In this document: positions 33,644-44,989 of the stretch, in pieces
Numbering within the stretch: the first letter of the stretch is position 1
Layout: each line of letters starts with the position of its first letter
Assembly: GCA_949128115.1 (NCBI GenBank)
Contig: OX421961.1
Coordinates: 121,957,050-122,021,049 of the forward strand
Direction of reading: 5' to 3'
DNA from: Anaspis maculata
Taxonomy: Eukaryota > Arthropoda > Insecta > Coleoptera > Scraptiidae
Length of the DNA: 64,000 nucleotides
Notes under the pieces: model-generated
What the model was told of the DNA's origin: nothing
Databases searched by the model: none
Seen by the model: the letters and a program-made list of their open reading frames with translations, nothing else
Made by a program: the position numbers and the translations under genes

Positions 33644-34707
33644 ATACAGGATGGCCCAACGAAAACAGAACAAAGGGGTTCTCGGACATTTCACCTTATT
33701 TTTTTTTGAAAAAAGCTCAGACAGGCCGGTTTTTATACCGAGAGGGACGTCTGAAACATACATTGGCAATTTTCTATCTTCAGCCCCTCACCCTCAACTT
33801 CAGAATTTCAAATGACACCATCTACGTTGCGACACATCAAATCAAAGAGAATCAAGACCCTCCCTGAAAGAAATATTTTCAAAATTTTTAACCCCACCCC
33901 CCATCTTCCTAAATTTCTCTGACTGTCTTATTTTCTATTCTCGATCCTTCAATTCTTTTCAATTTAATCAGCGTCATCCTAAATAGCATCTAAGGAGGAA
34001 GTTTTCGATGGAGGAAAGTTCTGCCCAAATTCACCCCTTTCCTCCCCCAACTTCAAAATTTAACAGACACCACCTACTTTGTGATACATCGAATTAAAGG
34101 GAATTGATTTCTCTTTCTGAAAACAGACTTTTTCAAATTTTCAACACCTCCCCTTTTAAATTGAACATTCTGAGTATTGAGGGAGAAAATAGCTTTTTGA
34201 AAATATTTTATTCAGGAAGAGAATTCAATTCCCTTCGATTTGATGTATCACAAAGTAGGAAGTGTCATTTTAGATTTTGAAGTTGGGGTGGGGGAGTGAA
34301 GGAGTGAATTTGAGTGGCACTTTTTACACAGAAAATTTTCTCCCTCGATGGTGTGCAGGATGACGTTGACTGTACTGAGGAGAATTAAGAAGTCAAGAAT
34401 ATTACATTGGAAACTCATACAATTTAAGGAAGAAGGGGGGTGGGGTTGGAAGTTATAGAAATATTTTATTCAGAAAGAAAATTCAATTCTTTTTAATTTG
34501 ATGTATCGCAAGGTGGGTGGTGTCATTTGAAACTTCAAATTTGGGGTGGGTGGGGGTGAGGGAGCTGAAGATAGAAATTCGCCAATGTATGTTTCAGTTG
34601 TCCCTTTTGGCCTTGGTATAAAAAACGACCTGTCCAAGCTTTTTCCAAAGAAATAAGGTGAAATGCCCGAAAGTCCCTCTGTTCTGTTTTCGTTGGGCCA
34701 CCCTGTA
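33644..34707. repeat. Palindrome family A
   Basis: TACAGGATGGCCCAACGAAA faces TTTCGTTGGGCCACCCTGTA at the other end. Arms share TTTGATGTATC, GGGTGGGGG purine blocks and AAAAACGACCTGTCC. The centre is near 34170. Confidence 0.8.
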
Positions 34708-35373
34708 TATTAAGAATATGGATCAGATTATGTACGTGGGTGGGTACCGGGGTGGGTACCTACAATTTCGAGAAATTCCAAGTAGTAACAGTTATTTTAT
34801 GCCTTGTTTTATGCGTTTGCCTCGACTCGACTGTCTAATGCAAGCTGTTAGGTTTTATGACCGAATTGTTATCGTTAGGTACTGTGAACTGGAACCTGGA
34901 AGTATTTAAATTGGCATGAAGATTTATGGACTACAGAGTAAGGACGTGCACGTGCACACTCTGCACTGCACAGTGCACACTGCAATGACAAGTTTAGGTT
35001 CTAAGACTAGAAAAAAGTTTCGCAAAAAACGTTTTCCAATGAAACTTTTTATTTTGGTGAACTAATGCTCCTGCTCCAGGCTCCTGAAGTTTGAGATAAC
35101 TCTTCTACTAGTTCAGTCGCATATCGGTTGTTGTAAGTTTCGCAAAAGTTCATCAGAATAGAAGAAAAAAAGAAACACAACCTATAGTTATACACAAGCT
35201 TCTCCAAGTGATCGAACGGTAGGTACAAAAATTATAAGTATGAGCAGATAGATTACTAACGAGCAGCGAAAGGAATTTTTGCGTGAACTCTGATAGTCAC
35301 GTGATGGTCCCTGCAATGACAGAGAACTAGGTATAGTTTTTTAATTCCTTCTTATTTCAGAACAAAAAAGAAG
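34708..35373. other. Non-coding lead-in to the BED exon
   Basis: It contains a cluster of overlapping GTGCAC and CTGCAC words (34947-34985) that can fold on itself. Just before the BED-finger ATG is a good acceptor, CCTTCTTATTTCAG (ends 35360), so an untranslated first exon may lie upstream. Confidence 0.35.
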
Positions 35374-35709
35374 ATGCCTCCAAGGTCTCTCAAGTCGCCA
35401 TCTATTTGGAATTTTTTCAACGAAAAACCCAAAAGTAATCAAATTGCAGTGTGCAGCATTTGTAAGCAAGAGCTTAGCTACAAGTCTACCTTGGGGAACC
35501 TGAAGAAGCACATGGAAAAAAAACACTCTACTGTAAGGCTAAATCCCATCCCCAGCCTATTTGCGGAGGTTTCCGATCCTGATATGCCAATGCAAGTAAC
35601 TTCTGATGGTGAAGAAGAAACTTCCGTTGGTGGCTGCTCTGCCTCAGGAACAGCCTCTATTTCCCCGGAACAGCGTCTGGTTCGATTGAATCCGATAATG
35701 ACGGAGTAA
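35374..35709 (+). CDS. BED zinc-finger exon of a hAT-like transposase
   Basis: A 111-codon frame starts with MPPRSLKSPSIWNFF and then has the BED pattern: VCSICKQELSYKSTLGNLKK followed by HMEKKH, i.e. C-x2-C and a spaced H-x4-H. BED fingers bind element ends and sit at the N-terminus of many hAT transposases and of some host regulators such as ZBED. The acceptor just upstream of the ATG (ending at 35360) makes this a natural first coding exon. The rest of the chain is low complexity and ends at a TAA. No RNase-H-like core follows, so the transposase body has been lost or lies elsewhere. It is either a transposon relic or a small domesticated BED protein; I favour the relic. Confidence 0.7.
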   Translation: MPPRSLKSPSIWNFFNEKPKSNQIAVCSICKQELSYKSTLGNLKKHMEKKHSTVRLNPIPSLFAEVSDPDMPMQVTSDGEEETSVGGCSASGTASISPEQRLVRLNPIMTE

Positions 35710-36920
35710 TATTAAAAGTGAGAATGTCTCCAAAATGAGTGATAGAGGAAGAGGAAACAACAAAAGTAAATTACCAGACCGACCAAAATGAATACCGATG
35801 ATGAATTTGGAACAGACGACATTTCAAACAATGTTGTTTATGATGAAGACGACGATGATAATGATGATACCAGTGATGATGACGCCGACTTTGGTAACGT
35901 AGATCCAAATTCCAGTAATTCCACATACTTTTCAAATTTTACGCACGTTAAAATCTGTCACCTGTCAAATGCCGGTAATACAGATCTATTGCTTGACGGC
36001 CTGTCAAAAAAGTTACTAGATTCAGTGATGATAACCAAAAGTCACCAGCTAAATCAAATACTTTTCAAATTTCTCGCGTCACCTGTCAAATGCCGGTAAT
36101 GTAGATCCAATGCTTAACGACCTGTCTAGAATGTCACTAGAATCAATGCTGCCAACCAAAGTGACCAGATAAAAGTGACTAGAAATGTCTGGCTCAACTA
36201 ACCCCTTACCACAGAATAGCCCTTACCCTAGTAGGGAAGTGGCACTTGGGACAGACAGCCACGCCACCCCTGGTCTCTTCTGGATTCTGGATTCCATTTC
36301 GTGGAGTTAGTTTCACCTGGCACGTTGGCCTCATTATTGGGCCCATTGTACCCCTCACCCCTCGTCTCTTATCAGACCGCAGACAACAACCTCAGACCGC
36401 GACCAAACAAAGTGCTAAAACTTTGTGTCTTCAAAGTTCAGCCTTGAAATCGACCCCACATGAAATACACATGGAATTGAAAAAGAGGTCAACAAGTGCC
36501 TTAAAATTTTTATCATTTCATAGGATGTGAATGTACTAACTGTGAGAATCAGTAGCTAAGTAACTTCACACCCTTCAACAAGCGGTGAAATTGAAAACAG
36601 TCCAGTCATTAGATACTACTTCAGTTGGGAGGCCACAGAACAGCCCAAAGAGGATTCGTCCCACATTTCAAACATACCAGCGTGCCAATTAAAAAAATCT
36701 AAGGGTGACTGGGGGGTCAAGGGGTTGACAGTAGGCCATGAAATTGGAAACTGGTCCACTCGCTGACCCAGCTTTTTTCAAAATAACCGAGCAGCTGGAG
36801 CTTTTTTCTAAAAAAATATAGGAATAAGACATTTTAAATTTTGTTATAGCGGATTTTCAAATAGCCCTGTATGCTAATCATGCTATCCCGCCGGGCTGTC
36901 TAGGATATAACTGGATTTGT
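35710..36920. other. Acidic low-complexity frame and a short tandem duplication
   Basis: Positions 35788-36099 encode a very acidic chain (VYDEDDDDNDDTSDDD) without a domain; it could be a remnant of the BED gene. Two copies of CACCTGTCAAATGCCGGTAA and following bases lie at about 35957 and 36079, a tandem duplication of roughly 120 bp. Nothing else is recognised up to the next MITE. Confidence 0.4.
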
Positions 36921-36924
36921 TCTA

Positions 36925-37240
36925 ATCCCAATCAGATCAAACTTGATTAGACCTGTCCTAATTTGATCAGATCAAATTCGTCAGATCTAGACAGATTCGA
37001 ATTTTGGTTTAACATGATCATATATGGTTGAATCAAACCACACTCGAAACTCTGTAACCATATTTGACCGGATGTGATTATATCTGATTTGTATCAAACA
37101 TATTTGGTCATATCCGGCCAAATGTGGCCATTTGTGGTTTGATTCAACCCTCGATTCAACCATATATGATCATGATAAACGAAAATTGGAATCTGGTCAG
37201 ATCTGACGAATTTGATCTGATCAAATTAGAACAGATGAAG
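36925..37240. mobile_element. Palindromic MITE, TGATCAGATCAAATT arms
   Basis: Arms of about 130 bases pair through TGATCAGATCAAATTCGTCA, CATATATGGTTGAATC and AAATGTGGCCA-type words. It is very AT-rich and non-coding. Confidence 0.75.
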
Positions 37241-37729
37241 CCATTTCCACCCGGGCTTCCCGCTTTTCTTTATATTTTATAGGTCACTAACTGGAATTGA
37301 TGAAACCAGCCAGTCGGGTTTTTGTAAGCATGTCGTGGCTGCCTTCATTCATGTTGATAGGTGAGTGTAAGTAGGTAGATTCTATGTTTTCAAATAATTT
37401 AATTTTTAAAATTATAGACATGAAATGATTGAGGAGGTTAGTTGTATCGACATAGCCCAGTCTTGGAGGAAGCAAAAAACTTGCCAAAAATATCTGAAGC
37501 CATACCGGTAACAGACTTCTGTCATGGGAAAAAGTCTCATGTTTGGATTTCTACTGAATAAGTGTACAAGGAAAACTTCGCTTCATCTGTTGCGTGTACC
37601 TAACCATTGAAATTATGCGCTTTACATACTTATTATTGATCTAGTTATTTTCGGTCAACCTATTTTGTAGCAAGTTTCCAAACTCAACAAAAACCACTTA
37701 CAGACCAGACGCAACAGATTCCATTTTCC

Positions 37730-39755
37730 ATTTAGCCCAGGCGCCAGGGAAAACAATAAGGAAATAATTGTTTCCTGGCTGGAATCTAGCTTAAAACGAT
37801 CTGTGTAGCTTAGGTTTTGACATACTAGTTTCCCCCCTTTCGGAAATGTCGGCGTCATGTCGCCATCATCAACAAGAAGTGCACCAGCGTGGATTTTGCC
37901 AAATATCGTAATTTTGGGTCATCTGACAGAAAAAATGTAAGAAGTCATTTTGAAGCCTATGAAATTCCCTACAGTTTGGTTTTCAAATCAACTCTCTGCA
38001 ACTTATGGTCTTTGAGATAGAGCTTCTGGAAGCTAGAGTCATTGTCGTGAAAGCTCCATGGCAACTTGACTCGAAAAACTAAAATGTCGATGTGACAAAA
38101 AAAATTAAAAATGAGATAGATTACTCAAGAATCCTTCATGCTATAGTTGCGGTGATGGTCTTAAACTCTTCTTCTTGAACCGTAGATTGCGAATATTGAA
38201 AAGTCAAAAACGTCACACGTCAAACGTATATATACAGGGTGTACTAGGGAGATCAAATCAGATCAGAGAAATTTTACATATTTCTTCGATTCAGCCCATG
38301 CGAAACTCTAAGCACTTATCACGAGTCCAATATCTTTATGCATTGCTCTGTAAGCTTCACTTGATACACTTGAGAAGTGGTCAGCTCACAGCTTTCCTGT
38401 AAAATGTTTTGAAGGCCCTCTGAAATCGTCAAAATTTACAGTAGCAAGAAATGTATGTAACAATATATTAGATACCAAGGAACCAAAGTGAATTTTTGAT
38501 CCTTTGGGTGAAGTTTGTTGCTAGAGGGTCCTTTGGGTCCAAATCCTCAAATTAAAAATTCAAAAGACCGTTATTTCTGTTCAAAGAAAACCAGAAACCA
38601 TGCAGAACCGTGTTATAGCATTCGCTATTGGAATGGGGGTTATGGGAATAGTGTGCCACACAATCACAAACGTCAAGTGAGTTTTTCTCAAAAATATTGT
38701 CCACAATTCTTAACACATAAAAATTTTTTCTAGCGAACTTTGGCATTGGCCATTTTCTGATAGATCCAAAACGAAAACTGAACAGACAACGAGTAGAAAA
38801 GGCTATGAAGGCGGCCGGCGCACTTCTAAGGCACCTGAAAAATAGGTTGTGTCGTGTCCGATCGACGGAAAATCCAATTTAATTCTACTACTATACTATT
38901 TACACTATTTTTTTTGTAATAATAATAACTACACCTTTATTTAAAATTATCAAATTCAATATTTTCATACAACTAAAGGGTCTTTCAATAACATCCAGTT
39001 CCACCAGCGAATTTAATTATTGTTAGCTAATTGAGACATTTTCTCTGATAGATTCTAGGTCAGTGCTGGTTGAATGAACACGGAAAATGCATACAAGCTG
39101 TTGTGGTCTAAACATGTCCCCATAATCTTCCGTGAAACTTGTGTTTTCCCTGGTCACTTAGTCAATATTCACCAGAGAACATATAGGCTAAATCGAAGAA
39201 ATATGTAAAATTTCTCTGATCTGATTTGATTCCCTCAGTACACCCTGTATATGTATGATGTGACGTTTTTGACTTTTCTATATTCGCAATAAACGGTTCA
39301 AGAGGAAGAGTTTGAGACCATCACCGCAACTATAGCATGAAGGATTCTCGAGAAATCTTATTTTGAAATTTTTCTGTCACATCGACATTTTAGTTTTTCG
39401 AGTCAAGTGACCATGGAGCTTTAAAGACAATGGCTCTCGCTTCCAGAAGCTCTATCTCAAAGACCATAGGTCGCAGAAAGTTAATTTAAGAACTATTCTG
39501 TAGGGAATTCCATTGGTTTCAAAATGACTCCTAACATATTTTGCTGTCAGATGGCCCAAAATCAAGATATTCGGCAAAAACCACCCTGGTGCACTTCTTG
39601 TTGATGATGGCGACATGACGCCGACATTTCCGAAAGAGGGGAAATTAGTATGTCAAAACCGAAGCCACACAGATCGTTTTGAGCTAGTTTCCAGCCAGTA
39701 AACAATTATTTCCTTATTGAGCTGATTTTTGCTCCCTGACGCCTGGGCAAATTGG
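37730..39755. repeat. Large palindrome with unpaired centre
   Basis: The left arm 37730-38305 and right arm 39190-39755 are inverted copies. They share GCACTTCTTGTTGATGATGG or its mirror, TCTATCTCAAAGACCATA, and the inner ends TACAGGGTGTACTAGGGA and CAGTACACCCTGTA. About 880 bases of unpaired spacer separate them. Here the TACAGGGTG end is internal to the palindrome. Confidence 0.8.
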
Positions 39756-39889
39756 GTTTTCTACTGTTTACTTTGCTTCTTCCTTATCTTCCCCTTTTCC
39801 TTATTTCTTTCTGATCCTTCCTCCTCCGAATTCTGATTCAAGGGAAGATACAGAAGAACAGAAGGTTTAATCTGAAGCAGGGACTTCGA

Positions 39890-41438
39890 AGATTGAAAAT
39901 GACGCCAACCTCAAGTCCCCAGATTGACTCGATGCGCTGTTCAGACACATCAGAAAGCCTGCTTCATTTTTAAAAACTTTGTATTCCAATGTGTCCACGT
40001 ATGAACTGAGAGAGTGTTGTTATAATTTGTATTTGAGTTTGTGTGGTGTGGACGTTAAAAAAAACTGCTGTTTCTTGCAGGAACGGAAGCGAAGGCTGGA
40101 AAATCAACCGAAAATAACGATCAACAGGTATAATACGTTCGACCCTAGTGTGATTCTAGTGAGCTACGATTTCTTGAATTGCTCCATTCGAAATGAAGAC
40201 TAGAATCACACTAGGGTTGAACGTACCACATCTATAGCTAGCTTCAATCCTTAATTATCAAAAATTACTATGTAATTTGTCTCAGTTTCCCGATGTTATT
40301 CAATTTTTACGTACAAAAAAGACGAGTGCGATAAAAAAAGCTTGAATCATTTCAACCCCAAACCATTGAACAATGTCCAACACGGCATTGAATACGAAAA
40401 AGATGCCAACCTCAAGTCCCCAGATCGGCTAGATTCGCTGTTCAGACACATCAGAAAACCTGCTTCATTTTTACACACTTTGAATTTGGATGTGTCCACG
40501 TATGAACTGAGAGAGTGTTGTTGTAATTTGTATTTGAGTTTGTGTGGTGAGGACGTTGGAAAAAAATGCTGCTTCTTGCAGTAACGGAAGCGGAGGCTGG
40601 AAAATCAACCGAAAATATCGATTGACAGGTATAGTACGTTCAACCCTAGTGTGATTCTGGTGAGCTACGATTTCTTGAATTTCTCCTTCCCAAATGCTTC
40701 TCGTGGCGAGATCCCCAGCCGACTAGAATCACACTAGGGTTGGACGTACTATATCTATAGCTAGCTTTAATCCTTCAATATCAAAAATTGATATGGAATT
40801 TGTCTCAGGTTCAGATCTTATTCAATTTTGACATACAAAAAAGACGAGTGGGACAAGAAAAGCTTGGATTACTTTAACCCCAAACCATTCGACAATGTCC
40901 AACACGGCATTGAATACGAAAAAGAGGCCCTTGAAAAACACAGAGAAGTTTCAATGAGAGCCTGAATTCATCGTATGCGAGCGGTATCCATGGTTAGGGT
41001 ACTCCTCTGATGGTGTTGCGTTCGAGAACGATGAACCCTCCAGGCTCGTTGGAATTGAATGTCCTTTTGTTGGTGAGATTTTGATAGAAGCAATAGGGAA
41101 TATTATAAATTAATATTATAATTTTTTCCATTTATTTTTTAGGCGAAACCGAGCAATCCAAAGAATTCGTCAAGAAATGCAAATTCCTAGAAATTTCCGA
41201 CAGTGGAATGGATTTAAGAAAAAGACATGCGTACTATGCCCAGGTACAATTAGGTATGAGCTTGTTAAATTTTGTGAACTGCGACTTAATTTTATATTCG
41301 TCTTATTCTAAATCTTTTTTAAATGTTCATGTTCCATTTGATGCAGATTTTGCAAAACATTTGATAGAGAAAATTTCCTACAATTATTTCAGACACACGC
41401 TGCATGCTGTTTGTAATATTGAACAAGATGTTTTATAA
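39890..41438 (+). pseudogene. YqaJ-type nuclease gene with duplicated exons
   Basis: YqaJ proteins belong to the lambda-exonuclease fold; in arthropods many such genes are transposon-associated. The last two exons are clear. One contains FNPKPFDNVQHGIEYEKEAL, then after a 1-base shift near 40957 ERYPWLGYSSDGVAFENDE and IECPFVG. A 70-bp intron (41073-41142, GTGAGA...TTTTTTAG) follows. The final exon reads ETEQSKEFVKKCKFLEISD, KRHAYYAQVQLGMSLLNF and CDLILYSSYSKSF to a TAA. The phase across the intron is correct. The usual SPDG is SSDG and the usual EIKCP appears as GIECP, so both expected metal/lysine positions look changed. Upstream exons are present twice (39890-40127 and 40398-40610; 40300-40400 and 40825-40960). 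I call it a pseudogene, though a recent one. Confidence 0.75.
39900..40775 (+). repeat. Tandem duplication of YqaJ exons, about 500 bp unit
   Basis: GATGCCAACCTCAAGTCCCC or its variant begins both units (39899 and 40400). They continue through CACGTATGAACTGAGAGAGT and AGGCTGGAAAATCAACCG. Each unit also contains an inverted CCCTAGTGTGATTCT / AGAATCACACTAGGG pair (40144/40203 and 40646/40723), a small MITE-like insert in the intron. Identity is high, so the duplication is young. Confidence 0.8.
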
Positions 41439-41505
41439 TTGCTTTCCTAATTCTTCATAACAGCATAAATATTAAAAATAATTGATTTTTTTGGGGGGGG
41501 GGGGG

Positions 41506-41640
41506 GGACCGAGCAATCCAAACAATTTGTCAACAAATACAAACTGGAAATATCAGAAAGTGGAATACATTTGAAAAAAAAAGACATGCGTACTATGCAC
41601 AGGTACAATTAGGTATAGCTTTGTTGAATTTAGTGGACTG
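41506..41640 (+). pseudogene. Degenerate second copy of the last YqaJ exon
   Basis: ACCGAGCAATCCAAACAATT starts a diverged copy of the 41143 exon. KRHAYYAQ-type coding sequence (GACATGCGTACTATGCACAG) is still readable, but extra A residues and a stop break the frame. A run of 15 G (41493-41507) directly precedes it. Confidence 0.75.
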
Positions 41641-41936
41641 CGATTTCATTCTATATTAATCCTATTCCAATTTTTTTTTAAATATTTTTTGCAAAACATT
41701 TGATTTGTTAGAAAAATTTTCATGTCATTATTTTAGGCACATGCTGTATGTTTTTTTGTAAAATAAAACAAAATGTTTTGTAGTTGATTCTCTAATCGTT
41801 CAGCTTCTCTTCCGTTTGGTGGCAGAATGTTGATCGAAATCGAAAACACGAACGTTGAGAGCCACATATGAGCTGAAAAGGAGGTTTTCCTGCTACACTG
41901 ATATTCTCTCACTATACTGTCACATTCTCTCACTTG

Positions 41937-42476
41937 ACATTATATTCTCTTGATAGTGAGAAATGTTATGAATGTTGAAGCAAGAAGTATAGCAATACAG
42001 GGGTAGATAGGTCGACACTTGAGAGGATTCTCCTGATTGGTCCCCACCACTACGTGACATAGGCCACGCTCCCTGGATACCGAGCTGACCTGAGCTAACC
42101 CGAGTATGTTACATACGGATACCTGTTTTTTGGAAACCGAGCAGTTCATAAACGTGTTTTTTTTTTTGGAAACCGAGCTTTTCATATACTTGTTTTAAAG
42201 GAAACAGAACGGTACAAGTATATGAACGGCTCGGTTTCCAAAAAAACAGGCATATGAACAGCTCGGTTTACGAAAAACAGGCATATGAGAAGCTTGGCTT
42301 TCAAAAAACATTATATTCTATTGATAGAAGAGGTAGAGAGGTCATGAATGTTGAAGCAAGAAGTACAGCAATACAGGAGTAGATAGAGGTCGGCATTTGA
42401 AAGAACTCTCCTGATTGGTTCCCCCACTATCACGTGACATTGGCCACGCTCCCTGGATACCGAGCTGACCTGAGTC
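41937..42476 (+). repeat. Direct repeat, two copies of about 165 bp
   Basis: Copies at 41937-42096 and 42309-42476 share ATGAATGTTGAAGCAAGAAG and GCCACGCTCCCTGGATACCG. Between them are several ACCGAGC / GCTCGGTTT units in both orientations with ATATGAACGGCTCGG variants. Confidence 0.75.
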
Positions 42477-42479
42477 AGC

Positions 42480-42977
42480 AGCTAGTTTCACACCGTGTTA
42501 GCAGAATCGGGGATTTCATTCCTGGTATCAGAGCTCTTGGTTGACGGGGAGTGAAGTTCGGAACGGCTCATTTTGTTGGCATTCTGTATCAGAGCCTATG
42601 GCTTTTACTACAAGCCATAGGTTTTGATACAGAATACTTATTGTATTCAACTGAAATTATGTGGACATCTAGGGCTCTTCTTTTGCTTATAAAAAAAGCG
42701 GGAAAGAGTCCGGCGCTCCAGCATGTCACGCATAGTGTAACCTTTCGTGACTGGCTACTAGGGCTAGGTTGTGAATAATTCTATTTTTGACAACGGAATA
42801 ACGCATTTTCAGTTTCCATCTCCTAATTCTGATTCAAAATACCGTTGACACGCATGAAAACGAAGATAGTCCCTCCAGAAAAAGATGGAGTAGACGTGAG
42901 TATCAAGCGTTCAGGTCATAAAAAGCTGTTGTGAGCAACACAGTACCAATGCCCACTTTCGGGAGAGAAATCGGTAG
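42480..42977. other. Non-coding with a 22-bp hairpin
   Basis: ATTCTGTATCAGAGCCTATGG (near 42580) pairs with CCATAGGTTTTGATACAGAAT about 10 bases later. No other feature is recognised. Confidence 0.5.
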
Positions 42978-43286
42978 ATGACCACTCTGGTGGTGACGTG
43001 TATTTGTGGAGCGGCCGCGAAGGCAGGTCCAAAATGCACGAGATGCAATAGAAAATATCACCCAAATTGTGTCCGACGAATAAAAAGTGTAGTGACAATC
43101 GACGACTCCAATTTGGTTTGCTGTGAAGCGGAACTGGGAGAGAATGGTGAGGAAAAGAGCATATACAGCGGGGGGGAATCCTTTGTCTCTTTGTCTTGTG
43201 CAGAATCGTGCCTTATCTTCTTTACCGCGGCCCGTCGATTCAAGGAAAAAACACTACAGTTGAACAATTTTGGCTTGAGTACTTGA
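42978..43286 (+). CDS. PHD-like zinc-finger ORF, transposon type
   Basis: A 102-codon frame starts MTTLVVTCICG. The metal-binding pattern is CICGAAAKAGPKCTRCNRKY then HPNC, i.e. C-x-C-x9-C-x2-C-x4-H-x2-C, followed by SNLVCCE. This is the first two-thirds of a PHD-like finger, ending earlier than a standard PHD. Short proteins that start like this occur as N-terminal pieces of insect retroelement ORFs, but I cannot name the family with certainty. Downstream the frame changes to a Ser/Lys-rich chain (from about codon 60) and stops without a partner domain. It may be a relic of a longer ORF truncated near 43160. Confidence 0.55.
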   Translation: MTTLVVTCICGAAAKAGPKCTRCNRKYHPNCVRRIKSVVTIDDSNLVCCEAELGENGEEKSIYSGGESFVSLSCAESCLIFFTAARRFKEKTLQLNNFGLST

Positions 43287-43289
43287 CAT

Positions 43290-44985
43290 TTATTACGCTG
43301 TAATTTAGGGTCTTCTTCGAATTAGCTCTACAGGGAGGACTTTTGGATAAAGAATTTCTAGTCGAATAAATGCACTACGTGCGTCATTGCTATTGTAGTT
43401 AGGCTATAACTCAGACTTATCTTCGTTAGCGTACGTCTGGGTTCCAGCTATTCTGTATTTTTCGTGTTGTTACATGAATGAGGTTTATCTTCAATTCGGC
43501 TCTGAGAATTTCTGCAGCTGTGTTTGTGCTAGCTTGCGTCATTCTGTTCTTTGGAAACCCTCGCTTTCCTAGTCGCTTCCTATTTCTAATCATTACAGTT
43601 TTTTCGTGGCTTCGTTATAAAAAATAATGCTTTACTTGACGTCTAGAACCTGAAGGGTTATTTGATGAACTTTCAATTGCAACCTAAGAAAATTCTAATA
43701 AAGGAAATTATTAGGATAATTTTTGTGACTACTCATTAGATTATTAAAAACTAAATATTTTCTCTGGGCACCACAGTACGGTCGTTGAAACCGGCTCAAA
43801 AAATGGTGTATCAAAGCAAATCAAAGCATCGTTGGACAAACCCATTCGATGGTTTATATAAGCCTTTTGAAACGAGCGAAACAGATGTATGTTTTAGAAT
43901 GAAAGTTTCGTGAAGAAGACTACCGATTCATTTTTTCTAAATCTTATGAAATATCCATTTCTTATAATTCGTTGTACTATTGCGGCCTTTTTAAAGTGGA
44001 CGACAGTTGACAGATTTCTCAGGATTCTGGCCTGAACGTCGCATGACAGCACGCCAACTCGTTGACATTGTCGTCCACTTTATTTTGGCCGCAACCGTAC
44101 ATAATACTATTCCCTCCATGACCTTGAGCCTAGAGTTTTGTAATAGATAAGTAGATACCATATACTACGACTGCGCAGCAATTCCCTATTTCAATTTATT
44201 GCCATAATTTCTTTGCCGAATCTCATTCAACTTACTGATTGAAATGTTCAGACGTGTAGTTTAGTCAACAGTTTGTTTTAGTTGACAGTATACACACCGA
44301 TACATCACACATCTACCGAAGTTGAGCTCATTTTTTCACACTCGTTTCCAGCATCCAGGATAGGAATCTCTTTCGACACGAAATATTGCGTGGGTCAGCC
44401 TCATCGAACGGATCCCGGCTTTTTTCTCGGACCTCTCCAGTCGGGTTAGCGGGGACAGGACGCGATAATCTCGAAGGTCGAAGGTCGGCTGATTGGATGC
44501 CGAGATGGGTATGGCCCCGGGGCGGCATGGATGTCGATGTCGCTGCGTTCTGGCATCAAATTGCCTATTAGAGCTCACTTCATTTCGCTTCAGTCATTTT
44601 GAAAAACTTCTATTTTAGATCGTGATCTTTTATGTTTGTTTCAATTTCGTTGTGTTGTCGTCGACGGACCCACTTCGGCAAATACAGATATCGACCTCGC
44701 CTGGCTAGTCCTGCCCCTCACACCCGAAATAATAACAGTCGGGGGAATCGTGTGCAATCCACGAAGCGAGTTTCGTCGCTGCCGCCGCTGTTGCTGGCTG
44801 GCTGCCGATGCCAACGCCAACGCCGCGTGTGAAATTATTTCCTGTTTGGGCGAGAAAACGAGCATAATAATAGAAAATCGGCGGGAATTTTCTAATTTCC
44901 CGTGAAAGAAATTACGGTTTTTATGTCAACACTTACAGCGGCGGCGTGTGTCGAAAGCACTTATTGAAAATGAATCACGTTTCAG
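43290..44985. other. Mostly non-coding; one short MITE and a GC-rich patch
   Basis: Apart from the MITE at 43991-44082 I see no gene. Positions 44380-44560 and 44640-44840 are CpG-rich with several overlapping frames on both strands, which suggests unique host sequence rather than coding. Confidence 0.35.
43991..44082. mobile_element. Tiny MITE, TTAAAGTGGACGACA ends
   Basis: TTAAAGTGGACGACAGTTGA faces GTTGACATTGTCGTCCACTTTA, with about 50 bases between the ends. Confidence 0.7.
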
Positions 44986-44989
44986 AACA

